Shown here piece by piece: positions 1 to 11,857 of a stretch of 64,000 nt of DNA. The DNA comes from Xenopus tropicalis. Its lineage: Eukaryota; Chordata; Amphibia; Anura; Pipidae. A model generated the notes under the pieces. The model saw only the letters and a program-made list of their open reading frames with translations. It made no database searches and was not told the origin of the DNA. Position 1 is the first letter of the stretch; every line of letters starts with the position of its first letter. The stretch covers positions 135,285,047 to 135,349,046 of the forward strand of contig NC_030678.2 of assembly GCF_000004195.4 (NCBI RefSeq). Reading direction: 5' to 3'. The translations under genes and the position numbers were made by a program.

Positions 1-23
1 GCTCAGCCTGAGCTGCGGGAAGC

Positions 24-201
24 TATAAATACACCGCGGGCTCGATGTCTGCCCCCATTGTTGTCTGTGGAATAACTGCTGGAGCTTGTGACACAAAAGC
101 ATGAGAGTTATTTCGGGCTTTTCTTCTCTGCTGCTAATTTTAGCTCATTGATGCAGATACAGGGATTCCACTGACGTCAATGGGGCTCTGTGCTGACGTC
201 A
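24..201 (+). promoter_or_regulatory. Distal promoter-like block with TATA box and two perfect CREs
   Basis: A TATAAATA box is at 24-31. Two perfect TGACGTCA cAMP-response elements are at 172-179 and 194-201, 22 bp apart, about two helical turns. A C-rich stretch follows at 208-222. The CREs lie downstream of the TATA box, so the start site is unclear: it could be near 55, from the TATA box, or around 230-260, with the CREs upstream. The block precedes a strong splice donor at 527 on the same strand as nr4a1, so I infer an upstream alternative nr4a1 promoter. Mammalian NR4A1 also has far-upstream first exons. It could instead serve another transcript. Confidence 0.5.
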
Positions 202-526
202 CGGGCACTCCCCCCCTCCCCGGCTGCCGGGAGAAGGAACAACCTGCCAGTGAGAATGCGAGTGAACTTGTGTGAGAAGCAGAGACGGAGCGTCAGGTTT
301 CCCTCTCCGCTCGCCTGGGCGATGGGCTGCCGGCTGCGACAGAGCAGGAGCTTCCCGACTGGAAGAAGACAGATAAGAAGGGGGCTCAGGGAGGGGGAGA
401 GGGCTAAATGTGACCCAGGGATCCCTGCTTGTCTCCCCCCACACAGAGCAGGTGGATGCGTCTGGAGCCTGTAACCTGATCAGAGCAGTCGGGACTGGGG
501 AGAGACACACAGAGTGTGCCCACTGT
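55..526 (+). other. nr4a1: Putative distal non-coding first exon of nr4a1
   Basis: The sequence from about 230 to 526 is GC-richer than what follows and ends in a near-consensus donor, with GTAAGT at 527-532. No convincing coding frame is present and several short upstream ATGs occur, which suits a 5' UTR exon. If it splices to the acceptor at 27896-27897, it would bypass the proximal exon. The 5' limit is a guess from the TATA box at 24-31. Linkage to nr4a1 rests on strand, position and the CRE-rich promoter only. Confidence 0.35.
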
Positions 527-865
527 GTAAGTACAGACACTGCTCTCAGTGCGTGGATTTACTGCTCATGCTTTAGAGATGACTCCAATAACAATCACAC
601 ATAAGGGTATATTCTTAATCACATATATATATATGTAGTCTTCAACTGAGGCGGTGGAATATACCCAATGTATAAGAATGAATTGCTTTCACTAGAATTG
701 AAATAGGTAAGAATAAGCTTTGTTTATTGTATCTGTATGATTGTATTCAATGGGAACTGCCATACAGCTTTCTCAGTTGGTTTACACTGAAATGAAACAG
801 GTGCCCAGTTGTTAAACTGGTAGAATAGTTGCTGGGATTTGCAGGGCAGCAATACACTCTGCTCC

Positions 866-971
866 AGTAATGGAGCAGTGAGCTGGTCATTCCCTGTCAG
901 GGTGCTCCCCTCTCATACTGATGACAGGGGAGCACCCTAACAGGGAATGACCAGCTCACTGCTCCATTACT
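866..971. repeat. Near-perfect 46-bp hairpin (foldback)
   Basis: Arms at 866-911 and 926-971 are reverse complements with one mismatch in 46, separated by a 14-nt loop. The arms do not extend further on either side. It may be a tiny foldback element or a recent inverted duplication. If transcribed in the presumed distal intron, the RNA would form a long perfect stem. Confidence 0.85.
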
Positions 972-1545
972 TCAGTAGCTTCAGCTGCCAGACAGTACTG
1001 AGATGCCCCTAGAGTGCCAATTGTCATTCTAAAGCTAATGGTATAACCCCCACACAGAATGATCAGGGAACTTGCACTGAACTCTTACTTCCAGCATCCT
1101 TGAGCAGCTTTGGGAGCAGTGTATTCTTTAAAAATCTATTGAATAAGGACAGTGAGGCTTGACTTGAAGTTTTGATTTGTTAGCAGAGCATGCTGGGACT
1201 TGTAGTTAAGTAGTTGCTCGACTTCCACTGTTTGACTGAATATGGAGTGGAAAAGGCAAGACATTCTGGGCTGTAAGAACAGAGTGTCCCTGATCCTTTC
1301 TGATGTAGCACAACAGGAGCAATCCCTAGTGTGCAGTTACTTGAAATCTGATGTTCCATTGGGACCAGTGAGAGCAGCTTCTGTCCTGGAACTTGAATGC
1401 TGTGCTGCCATACACAACATAGCATTGTCTGAGCAGTTATTAGTTGTGTTTGTAAAGACTCTCTGATTACTGCACTGCTGCAAATCCATTTTTATTCTCT
1501 CCACGATTCTGTACAGTGGGCAGGTCCTACCTGCAGCCCTTCATA

Positions 1546-1640
1546 TTAGAGTGAAGACACACTGAGATACTAGTAGCAGCTTCTTGTCATGGCTACTGAA
1601 CTCCAGAAAATACCCTGCCATAGACAGTACTAAGAATTGC
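1546..1640. mobile_element. Decayed one-armed copy of the AAGACACAC MITE family
   Basis: The stretch beginning GAGTGAAGACACACTGAG and continuing through ACTAGTAGCAGCT matches the left arm of the complete hairpin element at 42727-42829. No matching right arm is seen, so this is a partial copy. Confidence 0.5.
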
Positions 1641-1754
1641 CTCTGCTAAAACACATGTAGAGAAATTATCAGTAAATGATCATCACTGTCCATTTTAGTC
1701 AGTGCCAGATTTCTTATACTGGCACCCCGAGGCCGCCCCCATTCTTGCCTTGAG

Positions 1755-1910
1755 AGGAAACTTCTGTGATTTTGGGAAATCGCGGCGCCGCTTATGCCAT
1801 CCCACCGGCGATTTACATTATCGCCGGTGGGATGGCATTTCGGGGAGATTAGTGACCCATGACAAGGGAGATTTGTCGCAGGTGACTAATCTTTCCGTGT
1901 ATCACAGCCC
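1755..1910. mobile_element. Partial PIF/Harbinger-like MITE (ATTAGTC family)
   Basis: The inner part has facing copies of GCCATCCCACCGGCGAT around 1797-1845, and the right end reads GTATCACAGCCC followed by TAA. The same family is complete at 3018-3187 and occurs at 52474 and 61164. The left terminal repeat is lost. Assignment to PIF/Harbinger is inferred from the 3-bp TAA duplication of the complete copy. Confidence 0.65.
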
Positions 1911-2002
1911 TAAGGGTGCTGTAAGTCTTCTTTTGGCCACAGCTGAAGATCTGTAGTTTGGTTTATCTTGTTCCAACTGCAGTTGCACTATCACTAGATA
2001 CC

Positions 2003-2152
2003 AAAGGGAAAATGTATCTTTAGTGGTACATGTTGCAGTTAGGGGCACCTGAATCAGCCTGCAGTGCTACCTATATCAAAGGGAAAATGCATCTTTAGTG
2101 ATACATGTTGCAGTTAGGGGCACCTGAATCAGACTGCAGTTCTACCTATGGG
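2003..2152. repeat. 75-bp direct tandem duplication (two copies)
   Basis: Two units starting at 2003 and 2078 share nearly all bases, including TGTTGCAGTTAGGGGCACCT. They differ by a few substitutions, so the duplication is fairly recent. No gene is present here. Confidence 0.85.
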
Positions 2153-3017
2153 GCACATACAAACAGGGCATTTTTCAGGCAGATGTGATTAAGACCACAT
2201 TCAAATGTGTTAGTGTCCTACAGACTTTGAAAATCTCCTGCAATAATGTTAACACACAAGTCCCATAGGCAGAAATGTGGGGACGTCCAGGGTATTTTAA
2301 GAGTGTAAAACACACAGTGGGCAAAATGTACCAAATCACTACCTGTGATATAAGCCAAACATTGGTATCCAGGTATTGGATAGAAGTGATAAGCAGCTTC
2401 ACAAAAATAGGCACTACATTGCAGAAGTGCAGTTTCCAATAGCAACCAATCAGCAATCAGTTTTGAACAGTCTACTACATGTTAAAAATGAAAGCAGAGA
2501 CCTAATTAGTTGCTTTTGGCAACTCCACTTGTGCAATTTACTGCCTGAGTTTGTAAATCAGCTCCTCAGTCGCAATATAACCGTTTTAGTGGGTTTTGAA
2601 TTTTTCCCCTTACCCCTCTGCAACTTGCCAACCTTTTAAACATTGTGCAGATGAAAGCATGTCTGTACTTTGTAAAAATGTTTAAATTTTGCTACATCTG
2701 GACTTTACTGCCCCTCTTCCCTTCATCATGCAAACCTGTATATGGTTGTTAAGGTCAGTCACCCTAATAACTCAACTGTACCTAAATGCATCTGGGGGGG
2801 GGGTCCTGAGCGCCCAGATGGGTGAAGGCATTTGCTGTATGGTTTAGTTCCACGCTGCTGGTGCAAGTGGGCCCTGAGGGGGATGGTGCAGACATGTAGG
2901 TGAGGGAGCAAACTGCTCATAACTGCCAATGTTCTAATGATTTTTGTTTTCTGAGACACCCTAATCCTGACTGTTAACATCACTGCCCAAATGCAACAGC
3001 AGGGAGTCGCAGAATAA

Positions 3018-3187
3018 GGGTTGTGGCAGACGGGGAGACTAGTCACCCGCAACCAGGGAGATTTGTCGCGGGCGACTAGTCTCCCCGAAATACCATCCCA
3101 CCAGCGAGTATGTAAATCGCCGGTGGGATGGCATAAGCGGCGCCACGATTTGTCGCGGGCGACTAGTCTCCCTGTCTGCCACAACCC
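3018..3187. mobile_element. Complete MITE with TAA duplication (PIF/Harbinger-like)
   Basis: The ends GGGTTGTGGCAGACGGGGAG and its reverse complement (3168-3187) bound a 170-bp element flanked on both sides by TAA (3015-3017 and 3188-3190). A further internal inverted pair has GACTAGTCTCCC. No coding capacity is present. It is probably non-autonomous and mobilised by a PIF/Harbinger-type transposase, inferred from the duplication. Confidence 0.8.
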
Positions 3188-3249
3188 TAAAAAGGTTAGA
3201 AGACCAACTGTTGATGTATTTCAAGTGAGGAAAAAAAGTCTGTTGCATC

Positions 3250-3296
3250 TGGCGCAGTTGCAACAAAGTACAGTTGCAACAAAGTACAGTTGCCTT
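3250..3296. repeat. Short tandem repeat GTTGCAACAAAGTACA
   Basis: The unit GCAACAAAGTACAGTT occurs twice in tandem. It is small and probably neutral. Confidence 0.7.
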
Positions 3297-4662
3297 CATT
3301 TTGGCAATCTGGATGCAGTTGCAGGTGGTGCAGTACAAATGTGCATCAAAATTGCACTTTGCTCACTGCACATGTTCCTTTATTAATTCCTAGATGTTTG
3401 GCTTCATGTTACTATGTTACATCAGTATGTGACCAGTGGGGTTCTGCTTTATTTTTGGACTGGATTAACCATTGTATGTACTCAACAGAGTAAAGAGTAT
3501 GGCAGCTCATATTCACATTAATACATTCAAATGTGCAGAATAACCTATGCTAATGTTGTTTGCTAGAAAATCATGGGGAAATATATTAAACACAACTCCA
3601 TCTGTTAAATAGGGTATATTTTCCCTTTAAGATACATTGTGGTAAGATACATTGGGTTGACTTATCCTTTAATGAGGTGCAAATGACTAGGATTGGAAAT
3701 TGTTAGCTGATCACTAACCTGTGACTAGTTTATTTCAAACAAAAAAAACAAGGAGACTCTGCTGTTTTGCTTTGGGCCGACTAGTAATGTTTTCCCTGCG
3801 CGCTGCCAACATTTTCCATGTCTGAACGTTGAACCTTAATGAGGATTTTTCCAGAACTTCAAATGGCCCCACCAGATATGTGTCATAGTACTTAGGGCGC
3901 ATGGGCATGTGCATCTACTTGTTTATCTGCTCACTGGGAATCTGTAATTAGAGAAATGGGGTTTCTTTCTTTGTAAATAGTGGGATTTCCCACAAGAGGA
4001 GTTTATATTTTATATGTGTAATATCAAGCCATGTACATACTGTTTGTGCTTTTGCCTTACATAGGGACAGATTTACTAACATTTTGAAAGCCCTTTTTGT
4101 TTTTCTTCCCCGGGGAAAAAACACTTTTACTGCAATTTACTATTATTTGCCATTTTTTCCTGGCAGGAATCAGAGTGTTTTTAAGTGCATATGTGTTTGA
4201 GGTTATAGACCTAGTGATATGCTGGTTATATCTGTGGCCTTCCCCTGTTGGATATATACTTAGTGCAAATGTTAGACACTAATATTTCAGAATGATTATA
4301 TATAAACAGCTATTATACACCTACGTTTCATGCAGATTTTAATAATACTGCAGAAAAGATCAGAGACAACCTGATATCTTCTTTAAAGGTGAACTGTGCT
4401 TATAAGGAGGGGCTGATCCTTTCACATAGACCATCCTGGAAGTTAGCACTTACACCTACTCTAGTATATGAGAATCTCCTCAGTCCTTCTGTTTACAGTT
4501 TGGCAAGATTGCCACAACTATAGGCAGCTGCTGAAGGGCAGTACACAGATATTACTACACTATGCTCTATTAATATAGTAATACCTGTAATATATTCAGA
4601 GAAGTGTAAGTTTCTTGGAAGATACAGCACTAAGCATGGGCAATTATAAAGTGTGATTGTTT

Positions 4663-5163
4663 TTAAAGGGGACTTGTCACCTTAAGAAATAATTCCAAAT
4701 TGTTTTTTATTGTGTTTGTCAAGCAAAATAAACTTTACTTACACTATATAAATTATTTTAATCTTATTTTCTTCAGCCTTGGAATTCACAATTGCAGCAA
4801 GCAGGCAGGGGCCATTTTGTGGACACTGTTATCAAAGCAGGCATTGCATCCTGCCATTCTGTGCCAGTATGGGGGGACCTGATACCCATGTCCATGCACT
4901 GGTTACAAAGTTAGATGGTGAGGAGGGAGGGGGAATTTAAGGAGGGCAGCAACGTCTAAAAAGTTCTGAATTGAAAGTGAAAGTAACTGTCTGCCTAAGG
5001 CATAGAGGCGGGGCAAGCAATATATGATTGACAGCTGGGATTTGTAAATGCTTTTATAATGGGTATGGATGTGGTAATAAAAAATGATTTTAGGTTTCAT
5101 GTTTAATTTGAAAAGGGCTTTTATTATACAGCTTTTTATGTCTGGGTGACAGGTCCACTTTAA
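4663..5163. mobile_element. T2-family MITE
   Basis: The left end is TTAAAGGGGACTTGTCACC, and the right end is the near-exact reverse complement ending in TTAA at 5160-5163. TTAA is at both ends, as expected for the T2 family (ends TTAAAGGRR, TTAA duplication). The interior has no coding frame longer than about 65 codons. Confidence 0.85.
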
Positions 5164-5787
5164 GCAGTTATGGAAGGCATAGCCTAGACAGAACCTGCAG
5201 GTTTCTACTTCTGACTTTCTATGCTTAATGTAATGGTAAATAGAGGATTTCTTGACTTTTCTATCCTGGAGGTTGAAAAGGACAAGTAAAATCTTCTGTA
5301 TCTTTTTAATTTATAAATTGCATTTTGCCATATCTATACATTACACACTCATTCGGTCTCTGTCTGCCTAGCTACTATCTATTTGGCTGTATTCTATAGG
5401 TTCCTGGATTGAGAGGTTACAAGCAATGAATAGAAGGACCCCAAAATGTGATGTTTTGTATATTGATCTCACTGTTAGGCCTAAGCTTTATATTTCTCTT
5501 ACCTTTTTCTGACATAAGGAGGCCTGAAAAAATATTACAAGCTCTATTATACTGTATATTAACAAATCAATTTGACCATTATGATTTATATATCTGCAGT
5601 GTTTATTAATAAAGGGCAGAGCCATAGCAATGATGCACACACAAATAATCATTTGAAGAGATGCTGTTGGTGCAAGCTCTCTTTGCATAGCAATGAATGG
5701 GGTGCAATGAGTGACCCATGCTCTAACCTCACTCTGCTACCTCCGTTTTCTGTCTCGTGCCTTTCTACTCTCTCTTACCCACACATT

Positions 5788-6410
5788 AGGGTTGATTCAC
5801 TAAAGTGTGATCAGCGGTATCGCACTAAAGTATTATCGTGTGCGTTAAGACGCATATCGCATGCGCTAAATAACATATGATCGGAAGGCGTTCATTTTAA
5901 CACATTGCGTTAATTCTCGCATAGAAATAATACCAACGCATGATTGACAAACACATAAGAAGCATTAGTCTGTGCGAAAATTAACACCTACTTAGGGCAG
6001 GAGGTACTTAAAGAAAATTGTGGTTCATGAGCTTTTGGCAACACAACATGGACTTTGCAGTGGGATTTTTTCAAGTATATGTTGGCCCTAGAGTGATGCA
6101 GCCTCCAGTTTTCAGGGAAATGGTCATTTTCAGAACAGTAGTTTTACGAACGTAATGGTTACGTGTGTTAAATTGTGCGCTAATATAGCAAGAGGTGAAA
6201 TATATTGCGCACAGCGGGAATTAACGCACGAGCGGAAAATAATGCAAGAAAAACGCTCATCGCGACTTAACGCAAACAACATCGCATCTTAATTAATGCA
6301 AGTATCCTATAGTGAATCATGCATTAAGTTGCAAAAAATAAGAAGCGATAAAATATTTAACGCATGCTATAAATAGCGCTCGAAATATTGACCTTTAGTG
6401 AATCGGCCCT
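5788..6410. mobile_element. 623-bp MITE with ATTCACTAAA ends
   Basis: The ends AGGGTTGATTCACTAAAG and CTTTAGTGAATCGGCCCT are inverted repeats. The interior is rich in GCG and CGC steps (GCGTTAAGACGCAT and similar) and unlike the AT-rich flanks. No coding frame was recognised. The superfamily was not assigned. Confidence 0.75.
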
Positions 6411-7824
6411 CTTGTGTCTTGTACCCCTTCTTCTTTTTCATCATAAGCTCTTTCAGATAGGGCCCTGTTTACCTGTTGTATTGCTTAGCATAGGGTTGCC
6501 ACCTTTTGAATTTGCCAGGCAGGGGGTGGGGTGGGAAAGTGATATTTTGTGGGCGAGTCAATGACACCAGGGGCAGGGCTATGACACGGGGGTCAGTAAT
6601 TGGCTGATTGCAGAGCTATGTCCGGATTTCATCATTTCTAAATCTGGACTGTCCTTCCGAAAACTGGGCTGACAGGGTGCAGATCAGTGGCACCCTAGGT
6701 TAGCACCTTTTTGGGTTTTTTTGAAAGAAATATTTTTGGTCATTGTATACACACATTTATTTTACAGTGCTGTGGAATAAGTCTGCACTTTATAAATACA
6801 CGTTTATTCATCCAAGCCAACACCCAAGCACCTATAAAGAGTTAGAACAGTGCAGCTTTTACTTGTTTTTTCTTTTTATTGGCTTTTGAATAATTTCCCT
6901 ATCTGGATTCAGATCTAGGGGTTGCAAATCAGTCAGTTCTAGGGAAGCTTTATGTCCCCTTTAGAAATGCAGGGTAAAGTCACTGACCTGTATACAGATA
7001 TAATTGGCCTGCAGCCGCAAAACAAATACATGTTTTTAATTATGTTGTGTTCAGCCACAAAGAATAATCCATGGGGTGATCTAGGTTTTGGCAGGACTTG
7101 CCCCTTGCAGATGTTGCTTACAGCAGCCCCCAACAGCTGTGGTACATTTGGCTGACATATCCCTGCACGTAGGGGAAGGCTCACTGCCTGCGTCATTTTG
7201 AGAAGAGTGAGCACAAGGAAACACTAAGTGTGTAAGGGATCCCCCAGGATTAGGTTCCATTACGATTACCATTACTGTGAAATCCCCTAGAATATTTTTC
7301 TTTGCTTGTAAACATTGCAAAATAGATTTAGAGAACCACTACCCTCCCTTGCACTCTTTGGATAAAGAGCTTTTTTGAGCAAATCTATTCAAATTAATAT
7401 ATATTGAATGTCAGTGTGCGGGCTGCTGCCTGTCAGTGGTTATTAGAAGCAGATTTCATTTTTCTGTCTTCCAGCAATAACATATACAATGACTTGTAAA
7501 GTGAAATAGCAAAGATTTACATTCTGAACAGATGGAAGTTGTTTGGGCATAGTCCAAGAACTGGTTACTTGAGAAGACTGTAAAGATTTTCCCTCTGTTA
7601 CATGTTGGTAGGGACGTTATGTGCAATTCAAGGCCATGTTTAGCACATGAAAACTTCATAGTTTCTATGAGCATTTCTGAGATTTGGAATTATAGTAAGC
7701 CATAGTAATAGGTTTTCTGTTCTTCCCAATGCAGATTTAAAATAAATCTGCAGTTCATTCTGTTTTATGATTTATAAAAAAAATTCTGTGCCGCCGGTGT
7801 CCTGGCGGCCCAGTCCGACCCTGG

Positions 7825-8197
7825 CTACAGGTTGGGTGCGGGCAGGTCTGGACTGGAAGTAAAAATAGGCCCTGGCATTTGTTCGACTTCTTTGAGCAGA
7901 TGAACACCTTTTTGTGCACAAGGCTGTTCAGCAGTAATGCTGCTCACTAACTATGCGCGATTTGATGCTCAACCCAAGGGACCCGCAGGTTTAGCCTTAG
8001 AGCAGGCAGGTTAACATTGAAATTTGGGCAACCATTGTGGGTTAGGGTTGGGTGCAGATCAGACTGGGTAAGTACACAAGTTTACCTGTCTTGGAACCTA
8101 AGGTGTGCACAGAAATAGCATACAGAGTGGAAAGACACAGCTACAGGTTGGGTGTGGGCAGGTCTGGACTGGAAGTCAAAATAGGCCCTGGCATTCT
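7825..8197. repeat. Direct repeat pair of a dispersed element
   Basis: About 57 bp at 7825-7881 recur at 8141-8197 with few changes, sharing GCAGGTCTGGACTGGAAGT and AAATAGGCCCTGGCATT. A decayed relative is at 52115-52150. These look like fragments of one interspersed family. Confidence 0.7.
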
Positions 8198-8901
8198 GAG
8201 TACACAGAGGTCCAAACTGCTATGGCATCTTACAGCATCCCCTATGGCATTTGCCAGTCCGGCCTGGGTGCAGGTCATACATTTTCTGGGTTAGGGTCGT
8301 GTGTGGGTTGTTTTTCATGACCTGCACATCACTGTTGCTCACTATCTTTACCCCACCTGTAAGGAAAAATAATTTATTTTGATTCTGATTGCAGTATCAC
8401 TTTCTACACTAGTGATGAGGCTCCTCTTGACCCCCACCAACACTGAAAAGTTAAGCATGAGGGGGACAGCATCAGAAAGGTCACCTCAGGGGTGCCCCTG
8501 CCAGCACCTTAGCGTGAGAAGGTAGTTAAAACTTTCTGTGTTTTTTTTGTAGCCCACCATCGGCTGCTGACCTTAAGGTCCCATGTAATTTAATACATGG
8601 GTAGAGCCATATTTTCATGTTCCACCTGGATGGGGAGGCAGCATTGGCTTCTACATGATACTTGATGTGTTTCAAGCATGAAAGAGGAGTTAAAGATCTT
8701 GTTGGGTGATTATAACACTCACTATACCATTTTCTTTCATTCTATAAGCTGGCTGGGCGATGCAGATGTAGCTTATCAAACCACATTTTGTTGTTATTTA
8801 ACAAGACTAGTCTTTAGTAACATAGCAGGAATATGCTAAAAGGCCTGAAATTGGATGGCACAAAGAAGGTAACCAAGCAAAAGGGATCGGGAGTTGCCCT
8901 A

Positions 8902-9197
8902 AAGCTGGCCATACACTGAAATACCCGCTTATTAGGCAAGGTCGCCAAACAAGGGAATCTTTCTCCAAGATGCCCACTTTTAGGTGGCCAATGGTATTAA
9001 GGCAGTTGAGGCAAGGACCACATCAAAAAGCTGTTGGGCTCCTTGCCCCAGCTGGATTTTTAAATCTTCACAATCGTCATCTGCCAAATGTTCAGCTAGA
9101 TTTTGGCCTGGTAGGCCCTTTAAGGGCCCTATACATAGCTCTATAAGCTGCTGACGTGGTCCTTCTGCAACTTTTATCGGCCCATGTATGGCCACCT
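8902..9197. mobile_element. MITE with GCTGGCCATACAC ends
   Basis: The left end AAAGCTGGCCATACAC is inverted at the right end as GTATGGCCACCTT. The same ends bound elements at 15149-15490 and 57482-57862, so this is a dispersed foldback family. No transposase remnant is visible. Confidence 0.65.
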
Positions 9198-11045
9198 TGG
9201 TTTGGCTGGTCAGGTTTAAACCTTTTTTGTAAGGTAAATTTGTTGCACTAGGCAACTGAAAACAACACATTGTTGTCTACAAAAGCTAAAACGTTGCAAA
9301 TAATTTAATGATTATCAGAATCATAAAACTGAATTCAGTGAATCTCTGCATCATTTTTGGTCTTGTTGCGTCTGTGTCAAGTTCTTAGAGCTGTGTTTAC
9401 AACAAAAATACTGATAGATGATCACAGGAAAAGTACCTTACCCCCTCCATTAATATGCTATTATCATTCTGAGTTGTGAAAATATATATACCCAACACTT
9501 GGTCACTGAAACCCTGCTGTATTTGCCTGTTAATGTCATGTGCACAAGCAGAGAATGGAGTGCTGCCCCAGATGCTAAAATAGGGCTGAAACCGTGCGTT
9601 GAGTGATGATAATTGAGTGCTAAGCAGAAAGGATTGATGGCCATACTACGTTAGAAACTTATCAAAATGCGTTACTGTGCCATTAGCTTTTTATAGATGT
9701 CTCGGCTATATCCGACCCTAGTTTATGGTGGATCTTTACGATCCTATGTGTGTAAGGAGACTCTCCTACGCCTGCTGGAATGCAACTGCGTATACAGTTA
9801 AGGTCAGAGGTGAAAGGGGCATTCTATTTCAGCTTTCCTGGATAGCTGTTAGGAATGGCTGTGCTTGTTGCAGGCAACTGGGAACGGGCTTCACACTTTA
9901 TGTACTTGTTAGAATACTTTATATTTCCAGAATAGAAAATGTTAGTAATCCAACTTTTATTCCTTCTTCCACATCTTCTATCTTTAGTTGTAGAATCAAG
10001 GGATGGCCCACTATATTTTAGGAGTGATGATACCATAGATGTCGCTTGGCAAAATAGCAGACCTTCCATGATGCCAGTGAGGCAGGGAGTTTGGCAGCCA
10101 CAGGTAGCATTGTGCAAGGCACACCTCACTATGAGACAAATATATACACCCAACCTGTTTTCCTTATTTTCACACAAACAAAGAAACATGTCTTTCGTGA
10201 TGGGACATAAAGCAATGCGCACTGACTCCTTTCATTATCACTGGGGCTTGAAGGATTCCTTCAGCTTCTAAACAGACACAAGCAAAACACTACACTGGTA
10301 TTCTGTCTTCCCTCATTGTGTGACCATTTTTAACGTATGCAGTCTTCTTTCCTCACCCTTAATGTACGTACGAGATTGCACAAAAAATGCCTCCTATGTA
10401 GAAAAACAGGATTATGGTTTCCAGGGTGACCCACCAAATTTTGTACAAATGGCACACTAAAAATTGGGCTCCACTATTGACCACTTCTATTAGTATTTGG
10501 CTGTTGGCGTAGTTGTAATGTGTTGTATTAGTGACAATCCCCACTCTACCCTGAAGGTCTCCTTCTCTGATATCTTTTATGCAATTCAGAAGCTTCCAAA
10601 ATAAAGAATTGCCATTGTCAATCCAATTTTACTGCTACTAATTCCCTTCAGTTGTCCACTTCGTTGCTGTCGGTTTGTGAATGTGATATTTGTCACTATT
10701 ATCTAATTTGGTGCTGTCCGACTGGCTGCCCATGCCCCACCCCCAGTGGCCCCCCATCTGTATGTCTCCTGTGATGGCTTAACCTTGTGTAAACTTTAAA
10801 TGTTATTAGTACTGAGATTAATGCTTCCCTGCATTATTCATACTTTAGATTCAGGATGTAAGCCCCTGTTTTGTTCACACCTTTAAGATCCTGCATTTTC
10901 AGACTGTAAACCCCTGCATTGGTCACATGTTCACACCGCAGACTGTAGGAGCAGTGTGGGTATTGTACTGCAGTACACACATGTTGGAGTGGTCATGATC
11001 AGTTACTTGTGCAGTCATAATAGTTTTCCCTTTCACCTTCCCTTC
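9198..11045. other. No gene recognised
   Basis: AT-rich single-copy-looking DNA. A minus-strand open frame at 10359-10544 follows an AG on its own strand but has no recognisable domain. Nothing else could be supported. Confidence 0.5.
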
Positions 11046-11857
11046 TCTGCCTGTACTGCTCTACCCTGCCTGTGTGTACCATGCTCTGCCTGCCCTATGT
11101 TGCCTGCCCTATGCTGCCTGTGTGTGCCATACTCTGCCTGCCCTATGCTGCCTGTGTGTGCGATACTCTGCCTGCCCTACCCTGCCTATGTGTGCGATAC
11201 TCTGCCTGCCCTATGCTGCCTGTGTGTGCGATACTCTGCCTGCTCTGTGCTGCCTGTATGTGCGATACTCTGCCTGCCCTATGCTGCCTGTGCGTGCCAT
11301 ACTCTGCCTGCCCTATGCTGCCTGTGTGTGCCATACTCTGAAAGCCCTATGCTGCCTGTGTGTGCCATACTCTGCCTGCCCTATGCTGCCTGTGTGTGCC
11401 ATACTCTGCCTGCCCTATGCTGCCTGTGTGTGCCATACTCTGCCTGCCCTATGCTGCCTGTGTGAGCCATACTCTGCCTGCCCTATGCTGCCTGTGTGAG
11501 CCATACTCTGCCTGCCCTATGCTGCCTGTGTGAGCCATACTCTGCCTGCCCTATGCTGCCTGTGTGTTCCATACCCTGCCTGTGTGTTCCATACTCTGCC
11601 TGCCCCACCCTGCCTGTGTGTTCCACACTCTGCCTGCCCTATGCTGCCTGTGTGTGCCATACTCTGTCTCCGCTATGCGACTTGTGTGTGCCATACTCTG
11701 CCTGCCTTATGCTGCCTGTGTGTGCCATACTCTGCCTGCCCTATGCTGCCTGTGTGTGCCATACTCTGCCTGCCCTATGCTGCCTGTGTGTGCCATACTC
11801 TGCCTGCCCTATGCTGCCTGAATGTATGTCATACTCTGCCTGCCCTATGCTGCCTGT
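11046..11857. repeat. 34-bp minisatellite, about 24 copies
   Basis: The unit is 34 bp, containing CTGCCTGCCCTATGCTGCCT then GTGTGTGCCATA. Because 34 is not a multiple of three and the unit has no forward stop, all three + frames are open and encode the same 34-residue Cys/Leu/Pro-rich period. I read this as a repeat artefact. Interior copies are almost identical, and edge copies vary (GTGAGCC, GTGTTCC, GCGATAC forms). A shorter array of the same unit is at 51813-52018. Confidence 0.95.

Noticed and set aside
10359..10544. Minus-strand frame with hydrophobic end
   Set aside because: No recognisable domain and only one plausible splice site.
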